Source: Rhodoblastus sp963710275 (GTDB taxonomy: Bacteria; Pseudomonadota; Alphaproteobacteria; Rhizobiales; Beijerinckiaceae). From it: a DNA stretch of 64,000 bases. The position numbers were made by a program, and so were the translations under genes. Below, one piece after another: positions 45,736 to 54,454 of this stretch (the stretch's first letter is position 1; each line of letters opens with the position of its first letter). The stretch lies in NCBI GenBank assembly GCA_963710275.1, contig CAVPZS010000012.1:248001-312000 (forward strand). The letters run 5' to 3'. The notes beneath the pieces are model-generated. The model ran no database searches. It was not told the DNA's origin and worked only from the letters and a program-made list of their open reading frames with translations.

Positions 45736-47934
45736 TCAAAGCTGGCCCTGTTGCAAGCGCCGGTTGGTGTCGGCGAGCTTTTCGGCAAGCTCCGCAATGA
45801 TGAAGGCTTCGAGAGCTCGCGCGATATCAGGGTCATCGCGCCTCATACGCTCCAGCGCGTCGACCGCGATGCGAACGACCGCGCACGGCGTCTCGGCGCG
45901 AACGGAAGCGGTGCGACGGCCACCGCGATAAACCGCGATTTCGCCGATAATGGCGCCGGCTTCGGTCTTTTGCAGCCTGAGCGGCGGAGCATTCGGGCGT
46001 TCGAGCTCGGTCACGACTTCGCCCGATTCCACGAAGTAAAGCGCATCCGCCGGTCCTCCCTGCCGGACCAGAAAAGTTCCCGGCTCGAGCTCCAGCCTGT
46101 CGATGTAACGCTCGATGTTCTCGGCGCGCCTGTCGGCGGAAAGGAATGGGGCCAGCATTGCGGACAGGCGGGCCTTTCTTGGTTGCAGCCCCTGGCCAGG
46201 TTCGGAGAGGATTTCGGTTTCCAGTTGTTCCAGCGCGTGATCCAGCGTCGCGAAGGACCGCATCTGCGGCGCCGCCGCTCCCAAAAGATTCCAGCTGGCG
46301 AATCTTTCGGTCAAGTCCGGCGACAGTTCCGCTGCGCAGACGGCGACCTCATGGTCCTGGGCGATCTGGCAAATCCGGCCAAAGGCGTCGAACGCCGATC
46401 CGTCCATGCCGACGATGTCCTTGAAATCGAGGACGAGGTGGTGAAGCGGCGGCTGGGCGGTGACGATGCGGTCTTCGATCTGCGCGCGCAGCGACGTCGC
46501 GTTCAGGAAGAAGAGATAGCCCTGCAGCCGATAGATGGCCGTACCAGCGCCGCTGGCGCTGAGCCGTTTCACCGCTTCAGCCGATCGCACGGAGCTCGAC
46601 CGGCACGCGGCGCCCGTCAAGGCCATGCGCACAACGGGAACCTTGCGATAGTTCCAGGCGAAGAACAGGACCGTCGACAGCAGGCCCAGGGCCAGCCCGT
46701 CGATCACGCCCAGGGTCGCGATCGCCAGGGCGACAGCGACGGCGATCGCGCTTTCATGCCAGGGAAGCAGCGCGCACGCCCGCCAGATGCGAACCACCAG
46801 GAGTTCGAGGCCGACGCTGATCAGCAAGGCGGCGACGACGAAGCGCGGCAGGGTGGTCAGCACCGTCGGCCCGGCGAAGATCACGGCCGCCGCCATCGCC
46901 GCCGGCGTCAGCGTCCCCACCCGGTTCGCCGCATGATTGAGATAGAGAATGATCGTGTTCGAAGCGCTTTGGCCGGTGGCGAAGCCGCCCGTCGCCGCGG
47001 CAAGGATATTCCCGAATCCGGCGATCACGAGTTCGCGGCTCGGCGCTATCGTTTTTCGCAATTCGGTTTCAAGGCCGCCGAGACTGAGAATCAGCGTGAA
47101 GGCGGCGAGGAAAACGTTTGCTGCGGCGAAGGAAAGAAACTTCGATCCAGCAAGGTCCGGCCAGTGGGCGGAAAAGGGATTGGCGAAGGCGAACGACCGG
47201 CCCGGCGGAAATGGTCCGAACACCCAATGCTGCGTCTGCGCAGCCGCCAGATCGAAACCGTCGGCGGCGCGAAAGAGATGAAAGGCGATCACGCTTCCGA
47301 CCAGCAGTCCCGGCGTGACGGACCAGTGCGGAATGCGCTTCGATGCGAGCAACAACGACGTCGCCAGCACGACGGCCAGGCCTGACCTGAGCAGGTCGCC
47401 GGGCGTCATGGAACGCAGGAACTCGGGCGTCACAGAAGCGCCGGTCGCCAGCGACCATCCGCCCAGGACAAATATCCAGCCGACGCCGGCGTTGAAGCCG
47501 ACGACGACAGGGTAGGGCAGCCATCGGCCGAGGGCGCCGAGCCGCAGGACGCCGAGCAGCAGCAGCATGACGCCCGCGATCAAGGTCAGGAGCGCGTTGG
47601 CGACAAGAACCGACTGGGCCTGGACCACGGGGTCGGAAACGCCGCTCCTGGCCAGATGATCGACGACGATCGCGGCGAAGGCGGCGTAGACGGCCACCGA
47701 CGGAGCAATGATTCCGGAAGCCATGCCCGGCAGCCGGCTGAAGAGCGCAAGCGCCACGGCGCTGACGACATAGCCGAGCAGCGCCGCGGAAACCCCGAGC
47801 ACGAGCTGCGGCGCCAGCGGGCCGGAAAACACCAGCGTGGCGAAGGCGACGGCATTGACGATCGACCAGACGCCAACCATGGCGCCCGCAGCGCCCGATC
47901 GCAAAATCCCCGAGATGGCGGCGGCGTCAGTCAT
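45736..47934 (-). CDS. SulP-family anion transporter with STAS and cyclic nucleotide-binding domains
   Basis: A 732-residue inner-membrane protein. Residues about 10-430 are the SulP transport core with many hydrophobic helices and the family text LPYPVVVGFNAGVGWIF and GGFATGQSASNT. Residues about 460-570 form a STAS domain (HHLVLDFKDIVGMDGSAFDAF). The C-terminus is a cNMP-binding domain whose cassette GEIAVYRGGRRTAS (Glu665, Arg674) is intact. So anion flux is likely gated by a cyclic nucleotide. The start overlaps the stop of the HD-domain gene (ATGA). Its 3' end faces the patatin gene 10 bases away. The anion could be sulfate, bicarbonate or a dicarboxylate. Confidence 0.92.
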   Translation of the reverse strand: MTDAAAISGILRSGAAGAMVGVWSIVNAVAFATLVFSGPLAPQLVLGVSAALLGYVVSAVALALFSRLPGMASGIIAPSVAVYAAFAAIVVDHLARSGVSDPVVQAQSVLVANALLTLIAGVMLLLLGVLRLGALGRWLPYPVVVGFNAGVGWIFVLGGWSLATGASVTPEFLRSMTPGDLLRSGLAVVLATSLLLASKRIPHWSVTPGLLVGSVIAFHLFRAADGFDLAAAQTQHWVFGPFPPGRSFAFANPFSAHWPDLAGSKFLSFAAANVFLAAFTLILSLGGLETELRKTIAPSRELVIAGFGNILAAATGGFATGQSASNTIILYLNHAANRVGTLTPAAMAAAVIFAGPTVLTTLPRFVVAALLISVGLELLVVRIWRACALLPWHESAIAVAVALAIATLGVIDGLALGLLSTVLFFAWNYRKVPVVRMALTGAACRSSSVRSAEAVKRLSASGAGTAIYRLQGYLFFLNATSLRAQIEDRIVTAQPPLHHLVLDFKDIVGMDGSAFDAFGRICQIAQDHEVAVCAAELSPDLTERFASWNLLGAAAPQMRSFATLDHALEQLETEILSEPGQGLQPRKARLSAMLAPFLSADRRAENIERYIDRLELEPGTFLVRQGGPADALYFVESGEVVTELERPNAPPLRLQKTEAGAIIGEIAVYRGGRRTASVRAETPCAVVRIAVDALERMRRDDPDIARALEAFIIAELAEKLADTNRRLQQGQL

Positions 47935-48620
47935 GGAGTTTGCGCCCCCAGAGCGCGCGCAATATTGCGACGCGCCGGAGCCTCGAAAATCGCGTTCAGC
48001 GACGCGGAGCGAAAAATGCGGGGCGCGTCAAAAAGGCGTCGGAGGAATTTGCGATTTGCCGTCGCCCATTCGGCGTCGCCAAGATGCGAAGACTCCCGTC
48101 GAAGCGCGGCCGTGTTCCGGTCGAAGATTTCCGGCGGCTCGCCAAGCGGCGTCAGATCGAGATCCAAGATCCACAGGCGCGCCCGCTCGCGCAGGCGTCC
48201 TGCGCCGTTTTCGCCAAGGTCATGGGACATTTCGATTTCCGGGCGGTATCCGAGATGATCGCGCGTCGCCACAATGCTGTCGGCGACCCAGTCCCGGTCG
48301 GTTTTCCGCACACCGCAATCGACGCTGGCCCGCAGCCAGAATTCGGCCGATCGGCGCTCGTTGTCCGACCGACCGGCGTCGTAGACGCTATCGTGGTAGG
48401 CGATTGCGCAGGCGATCGGCGCGTCGAGCTCCTGCGTCCACAGACCCTCGCCACCGCCATATAGACGATGCCGGCTCCACAAGATCCCGAGATGCTCGAA
48501 CGAGTGATAAATCCGGTTTTTCGACCGCATCGTCGCGGCCAGCTCCGCTTTGGCGGCCTCGTCAACCGGAAGATGCGCAAGAAGGTCGTCAAACGCCTGC
48601 TCGGGCGACAGATTCTGCAT
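47931..48620 (-). CDS. HD-superfamily metal-dependent phosphohydrolase-like protein (COG4339 type)
   Basis: A 229-residue soluble protein. His39 and His43 (IYHSFEHL) and His76-Asp77 (AIAYHDSVYD) give an HD-type metal site, and SDNERRSAEFW continues the COG4339 signature. Members are predicted phosphohydrolases without a known substrate. ATG 48620 was chosen over 48647 because GGAGG lies 7 bases before it. It is coupled to the SulP gene by a four-base overlap and follows the cyclase-fold gene by 66 bases. A cyclic nucleotide phosphodiesterase role would suit the neighbours, but that is inference. Confidence 0.82.
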   Translation of the reverse strand: MQNLSPEQAFDDLLAHLPVDEAAKAELAATMRSKNRIYHSFEHLGILWSRHRLYGGGEGLWTQELDAPIACAIAYHDSVYDAGRSDNERRSAEFWLRASVDCGVRKTDRDWVADSIVATRDHLGYRPEIEMSHDLGENGAGRLRERARLWILDLDLTPLGEPPEIFDRNTAALRRESSHLGDAEWATANRKFLRRLFDAPRIFRSASLNAIFEAPARRNIARALGAQTP

Positions 48621-48686
48621 TGACCCGCCTCCGCTGGATCGAGCCATTCGCCAGCCTTTAATTTCCGGACGCCCGCCGCAATTGGC

Positions 48687-49817
48687 TCATGAGGCGCGCC
48701 GGCGCCGGGGCTCGAGCGTCGGCTCGTCAATCAGCCCCGGCGGCGGCTCTTGCTGCGACAGTAGCTGCCTCAGCGTTCCGACTTCCCTGGTGATCCGCTC
48801 CGCGAAGGGCGGGGCGACCTGCTCCAGGAAGGCTTGATCCCTGGGTTTCGGCTTCGCCAGGCGGATCTCGACATGCGTGCCGCCGGCCTCGGTTTCGGAG
48901 AAGGCGTAGGTCATCAGCACCTTGGGCGCGCCGGGCATCGGCAGCAACGTCGTGAAGGTCACGTAATCGAATGGTCGCCAGTCCATCACTTCCTCGATGA
49001 TGGCGCTATCGCCATGCATGCAGTGATTGAGCGTACCGGCGCCACGGCGCGCGCCTTGCGTCGTTTCACGCACTTCGTCCAGCGCCCGCCATTTCGGACG
49101 ATGCTCGGGCATGGTGAAATGTTCCCAGACGATCGGGCGCGGAGCCTCGATTTCGAATTCGAGCACAACCGCCGCCTTGTCGCGCGAAACTTCGCTGCGC
49201 TGGCGGTCGTTGTCGTCGCGCCAGGCCTGTTCGAGATCTCGCAGATAACATGTCGTCGCGCCGATCACCTCGATCGCCTCGTCATGCTCGGCGAGCCCCT
49301 GGTCGGCGGGATCAATGCCGGCCGCGCTCACGGCGGCGCTGGAAAACAAAGCATAGGCGCGGCCGCGAAAGCGCCCGTTCACCGTATTCTTGAGCAAGCG
49401 GTGGACGAGGATCACGTCGCGGCCCACCAGCTCCTCGCGACCGCCGATCCGGTGCTTGATGAAAACCCCATGATGGCACACGAACTTCAGGTCGAGGCGC
49501 TCCATCTCGCGACAGGCGCTGCATTCGCAGGCGGTGGCGAGCTTGATGTTCCGCAGTCGCTTTCGGAAGGCGATATAAGCGGATTCGACCGAATCCTGCA
49601 GAGCCGATCCGTCGGCCTTGTCGCTCGCCAGATAGACGAAGGCCGCGTCGCCTTCGAACTTGGCGAGGCGGAAGGGCGGACGCAGCCGCTTCAGGACCGT
49701 TTCCATCAGATCGGCGACGATATCCTGCGCGTGATCGAGTTCGACAGTGTCGAGGAAGGTCGTGTAGCCGGAGATGTCGGCTATGACGAAGAAGGCGGAT
49801 TCAGGTTGCGGGAGCAT
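48687..49817 (-). CDS. Cyclase-fold (DUF2652) plus SRPBCC two-domain protein
   Basis: A 376-residue protein. The N-terminal half (about 1-200) resembles class III cyclases: VIADISGYTTFL with Asp14 and KFEGDAAFVY with Asp57 match the two metal Asp. The later motif reads GRDVILVHRL, where active cyclases have V-N-x-A-A-R; Asn is replaced, so catalysis is doubtful. A Cys group CECSACREM lies between them. The C-terminal half (about 215-360) is an SRPBCC ligand-binding domain (FEIEAPRPIVWEHFTMPEHRPKW). ATG 49817 has GGAGG at 8 bases. It heads the operon with the HD and SulP genes. It might sense a nucleotide or lipid rather than make one. Confidence 0.8.
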   Translation of the reverse strand: MLPQPESAFFVIADISGYTTFLDTVELDHAQDIVADLMETVLKRLRPPFRLAKFEGDAAFVYLASDKADGSALQDSVESAYIAFRKRLRNIKLATACECSACREMERLDLKFVCHHGVFIKHRIGGREELVGRDVILVHRLLKNTVNGRFRGRAYALFSSAAVSAAGIDPADQGLAEHDEAIEVIGATTCYLRDLEQAWRDDNDRQRSEVSRDKAAVVLEFEIEAPRPIVWEHFTMPEHRPKWRALDEVRETTQGARRGAGTLNHCMHGDSAIIEEVMDWRPFDYVTFTTLLPMPGAPKVLMTYAFSETEAGGTHVEIRLAKPKPRDQAFLEQVAPPFAERITREVGTLRQLLSQQEPPPGLIDEPTLEPRRRRAS

Positions 49818-49866
49818 TGGCGGTTCCTCCTCAACACTGTCATTTGGAGCCACAGGCCGCGCTTGC

Positions 49867-51258
49867 CTATGATTCCACCTTTTCGCGAAAATGCCGCGCG
49901 GTGCGCGTCCTCAGCGTGACCAGTTCTTCCGCCGCCGAGGGATGCAGCGCCATGGTGGCGTCGAAATCGGCTTTTTTCGCGCCCATGCGCAGCGAAATCG
50001 CCAGAAGTTGCGCCATTTCGCCGGCGTCGTCGCCGAGGATGTGGACGCCGAGCACCCGGTCGCTTTCGCCGCAGACGACGATCTTCATCACGGTGCGCTC
50101 GGAGCCGCCCGCAAGCGTCGCCTTCATCGGGCGAAAGCTGGTCTGGTAGATGTCCACGCAGGCGTGGGTCTTTCTCGCCTCCGTCTCGCTCATGCCGACC
50201 GTGCCGAGTTCCGGGGTGGTGAAGACGGCGGTGGGGATCAGGTCGTAATCGACCTGTTGCGCGCCGCCGCCGAACAGGCGGTCGGCCAGCAGGTGGCCCT
50301 CGCGGATCGCCACGGGGGTCAGGGCGACGCGGTTGGTCACGTCGCCGACCGCGTGGATCGATGGGACGTTGGTGGTGTTGAAGGCGTCGACCTTGACCGC
50401 GCCTGCGCTGTCGAGCGTGACGCCCGCCTTGTCGAGGCCGAGCCCTTTGGTGTGCGGCGCGCGGCCGGTGGCGACGAGCGCCTGGTCGACGTCGAGGTCG
50501 CTATGGTCGGAGAGGCGCAGCGAAAGCGCGCCGTCGCCTTTGCGGATTTCGGTCGGCAGCACGCCGAAGCGCTGGTCGATCCCGGCGAGCGCCAGCGCGT
50601 CGCGCAAGGACTCGCGCATGGTCTCGTCGAAGCCGCGCAAGATGTTGTTGGCGCGGAAGAGCAGGGTGACCTTGGCGCCGAGGCGCGCGAAAATGCTGGC
50701 GAACTCCACGGCGATATAGCCTCCGCCGATGACGGCGAGCCGGCGCGGGAAGTCCTTCAGGTCGAAGATTTCGTTCGAGCTGATGGCGTGCTCGATGCCG
50801 GGGACGGCCGGATGCATGGACGGGCTGGCGCCGGTGGCGACCAGGATGTGCTTGGCCGTGACCACGCGGCCGGACTTGACCAGCCGCACTTCATGCGGCC
50901 CCACCACTTCCGCGCGCTCCTCGAAAACCTCGACGCCGGCCTTGAGCAGGTTGGTCTCGTAAATCCTGGACAGGCGCGATATCTCGCCCTCCTTGGCGGC
51001 GACGAGCCTGTTCCAGTCGAATTCCGGCGGCTTGGGCAGGCGCCAGCCGAAGGCTTCGGCCTGCACGAAATCCTCCTGGAAGCGCGAGGCGTAGACATAG
51101 AGTTTCTTCGGCACGCAGCCGCGAATGACGCAGGTGCCGCCGATGCGGAATTCCTCGGCGACCATGCATCTGGCGCCGTGGCCCGCGGCGATTCGCGCCG
51201 CGCGCACGCCGCCCGAGCCGGCGCCGATGACGAAGAGATCGGCTTCATAGGCGCTCAT
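49867..51258 (-). CDS. gor: Glutathione-disulfide reductase
   Basis: A 463-residue FAD/NADPH enzyme reducing GSSG to GSH in the cytoplasm. Residues 10-16 are the FAD-binding GAGSGG, the redox pair is Cys43 and Cys48 (GGTCVIRGCVPKK), the second dinucleotide site is VIGGGYIAVEFA, and the C-terminal active-site His lies in LHPSAAEE. Length matches the family. It is the third gene after rpiA and a DUF2059 protein on the same strand, a gene order common in Hyphomicrobiales. Confidence 0.96.
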   Translation of the reverse strand: MSAYEADLFVIGAGSGGVRAARIAAGHGARCMVAEEFRIGGTCVIRGCVPKKLYVYASRFQEDFVQAEAFGWRLPKPPEFDWNRLVAAKEGEISRLSRIYETNLLKAGVEVFEERAEVVGPHEVRLVKSGRVVTAKHILVATGASPSMHPAVPGIEHAISSNEIFDLKDFPRRLAVIGGGYIAVEFASIFARLGAKVTLLFRANNILRGFDETMRESLRDALALAGIDQRFGVLPTEIRKGDGALSLRLSDHSDLDVDQALVATGRAPHTKGLGLDKAGVTLDSAGAVKVDAFNTTNVPSIHAVGDVTNRVALTPVAIREGHLLADRLFGGGAQQVDYDLIPTAVFTTPELGTVGMSETEARKTHACVDIYQTSFRPMKATLAGGSERTVMKIVVCGESDRVLGVHILGDDAGEMAQLLAISLRMGAKKADFDATMALHPSAAEELVTLRTRTARHFREKVES

Positions 51259-51280
51259 CGGCGCTCCCTATATCAAGAGT

Positions 51281-51799
51281 TCAGAAGTCTCTGCCCTTTT
51301 CGCGCATTTTTTCGCGCACCCGGGTCAACATGGTTACAGAGGCCGTTCGCCGCCAGTCCGCGAGGGCGGCGGCGAGGTCGCCGATCAGCGCCGGCTGCGC
51401 CGCGACATAGGCTTTGCCCGACGGACCCGCGAAAAACACCGCGCAGTCGCCAAGCTCACGGCGCGACAGCCGCGTGGCGTAGAATTGCGCCGCGCGGTCG
51501 ATCATGGCTTGCGCGGCGGCGTCGAACTCCGGCTGCAGCTCGCTCAGGACGGCGTCGAGATCGGTCGAGAGCGCCGGCCGCGTCACCGCCGCGCGCGACC
51601 GGATGTCCTCGGCCATTTGTTCGGCGAGGCCCTGGAAGGACCGGGCGAGGCCCGAGTCGACCACGACGCGCCGCGCCAGCGCGACGGTTTCCGCGTCCGG
51701 CGCGGCTTGCGCCCAGACGGCGGAAGTTTGCAGGCCAAACAGCAAGCAGAGCGCCATCCTTGACGGGATTTGCCGGAGCACGCGGTCCTCCCTCAGCAT
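51281..51799 (-). CDS. DUF2059-type exported protein
   Basis: A 172-residue protein with an N-terminal signal peptide (MALCLLFGLQTSAVWAQA, preceded by a short basic arm). The helical body (SFQGLAEQMAEDIRSR, AAAQAMIDRAAQFYATRLSRRELGDCAVFFAGPSGKAYV) matches the DUF2059 family, which has no known function. ATG 51799 overlaps the rpiA stop by 7 bases; an internal ATG 14 codons later is an alternative start nearer the signal peptide. It sits between rpiA and gor and is probably co-transcribed. Confidence 0.82.
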   Translation of the reverse strand: MLREDRVLRQIPSRMALCLLFGLQTSAVWAQAAPDAETVALARRVVVDSGLARSFQGLAEQMAEDIRSRAAVTRPALSTDLDAVLSELQPEFDAAAQAMIDRAAQFYATRLSRRELGDCAVFFAGPSGKAYVAAQPALIGDLAAALADWRRTASVTMLTRVREKMREKGRDF

Positions 51800-52504
51800 T
51801 CCAGCTCGCCGACCACCCTTATGCCCGCGGGATCGGCGACGATCACCGCGCTGGCGAGGCCGATGAACAACCCGTGTTCGACCACGCCGGGAATGGCGTT
51901 GAGCGCCAGCGCCAGCGCGTCCGGGTCGGGAATGACGCCGAAATCGCAGTCGAAGATGGCGTGGCCGCCGTCGGTGACGAAGTCGCGGTCCTCGACCTTG
52001 CGCAGCGCGATTCCGCCGGAGCAGCCGAGCTTGCGCGAGACCTCCTCGATATGGCGGCGGGTGGCGGCGAGGCCGAAACGGTCGGCCTCGACCGGCAGCT
52101 TGAAGCGGCCGAGTTCTTGCCACTTCCTTGCTGGCGTCGGTGATCACCACCATGCGTTTCGAGGCGGCGGCGACGATTTTTTCGCGCAGCAGCGCGCCGC
52201 CGCCGCCCTTGATCAGGCGCAGCTTCGCATCGAATTCGTCGGCGCCGTCCACGGTCAGGTCGAGCTCCGGCGTCTCGTCCAGCGTCGAGAGGCGCAGGCC
52301 CCAGCCCTCGGCCTGGGCGCGGGTGCGCTCGGAGGTGGGGACGCAGATCACGTTCAGGCCGTCGCGGGCTTTTTCGCCGACGCAATCGACGAAATGGGCG
52401 GCGGTGGAGCCGGTGCCGAGCCCGAGCCTCATGCCCGGGCGCAGCAGGGCGGCGGCGCGCTCGGCGGCGTGGCGTTTCAATTGTTCGACCGGAGAAAGGT
52501 TCAA
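51793..52504 (-). CDS. rpiA: Ribose-5-phosphate isomerase A (one apparent frameshift)
   Basis: An enzyme of about 236 residues interconverting ribose-5-phosphate and ribulose-5-phosphate. Family motifs: GLGTGSTAAHFVD, VPTSERTRAQAEGWGL, DLTVDGADEFDAKLRLIKGGGGALLREKIVA and, in the second part, GHAIFDCDFGVIPDPDAL and GVVEHGLFIGLA. An extra base near 52117 moves the C-terminal third into another frame; both parts are fully conserved. Because rpiA is important for growth, this break is probably a sequence error and supports reading the other frameshifts the same way. Confidence 0.88.
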
Positions 52505-52611
52505 GGCGCGCTCCCGTGCAGCTTCAGTCCGGCGATAAAGCCAATCCTCGGCGCTTGCAAGCGGGCCGACGAGGAACGATCTTAGCGCCGGAGCGACGAC
52601 AGGGGGTAGCC

Positions 52612-53355
52612 ATGAAAATGTCCGGCAACACGATTTTCATCACCGGCGGCGGCACGGGCATAGGCCAGGGCCTCGCCAAGGCCTTCCACGCCCTCGGCAA
52701 CAAGGTCATCATATCAGGCCGCCGCGTCGCGCCCTTGCAAGAAACCGCCGCGGCCTGCCCGGGCATGGAGTTCCGTAAACTCGACATGCGCGATCCCCGG
52801 GACATAGCCGACGTCGCGGACTGGCTGGTGATGACCCACCCGGACGTGAACGTCCTGATCAACAATGCGGGGATCATGGCCTCGGACCAGACCGGCGGCT
52901 TCATGGACGACGAACTGACCCTTGCGACGGTCGAGACCAACCTGCTCGGCCCGATCCGCATGACCTCCGCCCTGATCGAGCATTTCAAGACCCGCCCGGA
53001 CGCGGCCGTGGTCAATGTCAGCTCGGGCCTGGCCTTCACGCCGCTGGCCATTTCCGCGGTCTATTCGGCGACCAAGGCGGCGATCCACTCCTGGACCATG
53101 TCCTTGCGCTTCCGGCTGCGCGGAACCTCGGTCCAGGTGCTGGAAGTGGCGCCGCCCTGGGTGCAGACCGATCTCAATGGCGCCCGCGACGAGCCGCGCG
53201 CCATGCCGCTCGACGCCTTCCTCAAGGAGACGATGGAAAAATTTGCCCACGCCAAAGACGAGGTCCTGGTCGACCGCGTGCGCATGCTGCGTGACAATCC
53301 CGGCCCCGATGAGTGGACTTTTGTCGAAAAATTCAACGACATGCTGGCGCACTGA
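52612..53355 (+). CDS. Short-chain dehydrogenase/reductase (DltE-like)
   Basis: A 247-residue classical SDR. The cofactor loop is TGGGTGIG at 11-18, the NNAG motif is in LINNAGIM, the catalytic Ser lies in VNVSSGLAF and the Tyr-x3-Lys in YSATKAAIHSW. The C-terminal EWTFVEKFNDMLAH and overall text resemble DltE-type oxidoreductases of unknown substrate. The start at 52612 follows GGGGG. The next gene, a nitronate monooxygenase, begins three bases after its stop, so they form an operon. Confidence 0.9.
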   Translation: MKMSGNTIFITGGGTGIGQGLAKAFHALGNKVIISGRRVAPLQETAAACPGMEFRKLDMRDPRDIADVADWLVMTHPDVNVLINNAGIMASDQTGGFMDDELTLATVETNLLGPIRMTSALIEHFKTRPDAAVVNVSSGLAFTPLAISAVYSATKAAIHSWTMSLRFRLRGTSVQVLEVAPPWVQTDLNGARDEPRAMPLDAFLKETMEKFAHAKDEVLVDRVRMLRDNPGPDEWTFVEKFNDMLAH

Positions 53356-53357
53356 CG

Positions 53358-54434
53358 ATGACGTCGCTCCTTCCCTCGCAACTTCCGATCATTCAGGCGC
53401 CGATGGCGAACTCGCAAGGCAGGGCGCTGGCCATCGCCGTCTGCGAGGCCGGCGGGCTCGGCTCGCTTCCCTGCGCCGCGCTGAGCCTGGAGCAGGCGCG
53501 GGCGGAAATGCAGGCGATCCGCGCCGCGACGAGGGCGCCCTTCAACGTCAATTTCTTCTGCCATGTCCCGCCCGAGCCGGACGAACTGGCGCAGACGCTC
53601 TGGCGCGCCCAGCTCGCGCCTTATTATGCGGAACATGGCCTTGATGTCGCCGCGCCGGTCAAGGCCGCGCCGCGCGCCCCGTTCGACGCCGATTTCTGCG
53701 CTTTGGTCGAGGACATCAGGCCTGAGGTGGTCAGTTTCCATTTCGGCCTGCCCTGCGAGGCGCTGATGCAGCGCGTGCGCGCTTCGGGCGCGAAGATCCT
53801 TGGCTGCGCCACCACCGTCGCCGAGGCGCTGTGGCTGGAAAAGCGCGGCGTCGACGCCATTATCGCGCAGGGCGCCGAGGCGGGCGGGCATCGCGGCGTC
53901 TTTCTCGATCTCGACATGTCCGCGCAGCCCGGCCTGTTCGCCTTGCTGCCGCAGGTGGTCTCCGCCGTGCGGGTCCCGGTGGTCGCGGCGGGGGGCGTGG
54001 CCGACGGGCGCGGGATCGCCGCCTGTTTCGCGCTCGGCGCCAGCGCCGTGCAGATCGGCACGGCTTATTTGCGCACGCCGCAGGCTGCGACCTCGCGGGT
54101 CCATCGCGAGGCGCTGAAGACCGCGCGCGACGATTCGACCCGCCTCACCAATCTCTTCACCGGGCGTCCGGCGCGCGGCATGGTGAACCGGTTGATGCGC
54201 GAACTCGGCGCAATTCACCCCGACGCCCCCGCCTTTCCGACGGCGGCGGGCGCCTTGGGCCCGCTCAGGGCGGCGGCCGAGGCGCTGGGCCGCGACGATT
54301 TCTCGCCGCTCTGGGCCGGCGAGGCCGCGGGCCTCGCGCGGGAGATGGACGCCGGCGAATTGACGCGCCTGCTGTGGCGGGAGGCGCTGGAAGCCTCGCA
54401 CGGCGTGCAAGCCGCGATGCTGCAGCAATTGTGA
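53358..54434 (+). CDS. Nitronate monooxygenase (2-nitropropane dioxygenase family)
   Basis: A 358-residue FMN enzyme with the TIM-barrel NMO fold. The N-terminal PIIQAPMANSQG contacts FMN. The catalytic His lies in QGAEAGGHRGVF, and VAAGGVADGRGIAACFALGASAVQIGTAYL is the phosphate-binding end. It detoxifies propionate-3-nitronate or related nitronates, or is a flavin oxidoreductase of the same family. It is co-directional with the SDR three bases upstream. Class I versus II was not resolved. Confidence 0.9.
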   Translation: MTSLLPSQLPIIQAPMANSQGRALAIAVCEAGGLGSLPCAALSLEQARAEMQAIRAATRAPFNVNFFCHVPPEPDELAQTLWRAQLAPYYAEHGLDVAAPVKAAPRAPFDADFCALVEDIRPEVVSFHFGLPCEALMQRVRASGAKILGCATTVAEALWLEKRGVDAIIAQGAEAGGHRGVFLDLDMSAQPGLFALLPQVVSAVRVPVVAAGGVADGRGIAACFALGASAVQIGTAYLRTPQAATSRVHREALKTARDDSTRLTNLFTGRPARGMVNRLMRELGAIHPDAPAFPTAAGALGPLRAAAEALGRDDFSPLWAGEAAGLAREMDAGELTRLLWREALEASHGVQAAMLQQL

Positions 54435-54454
54435 CCGCCGAGCAAAAACCTATT

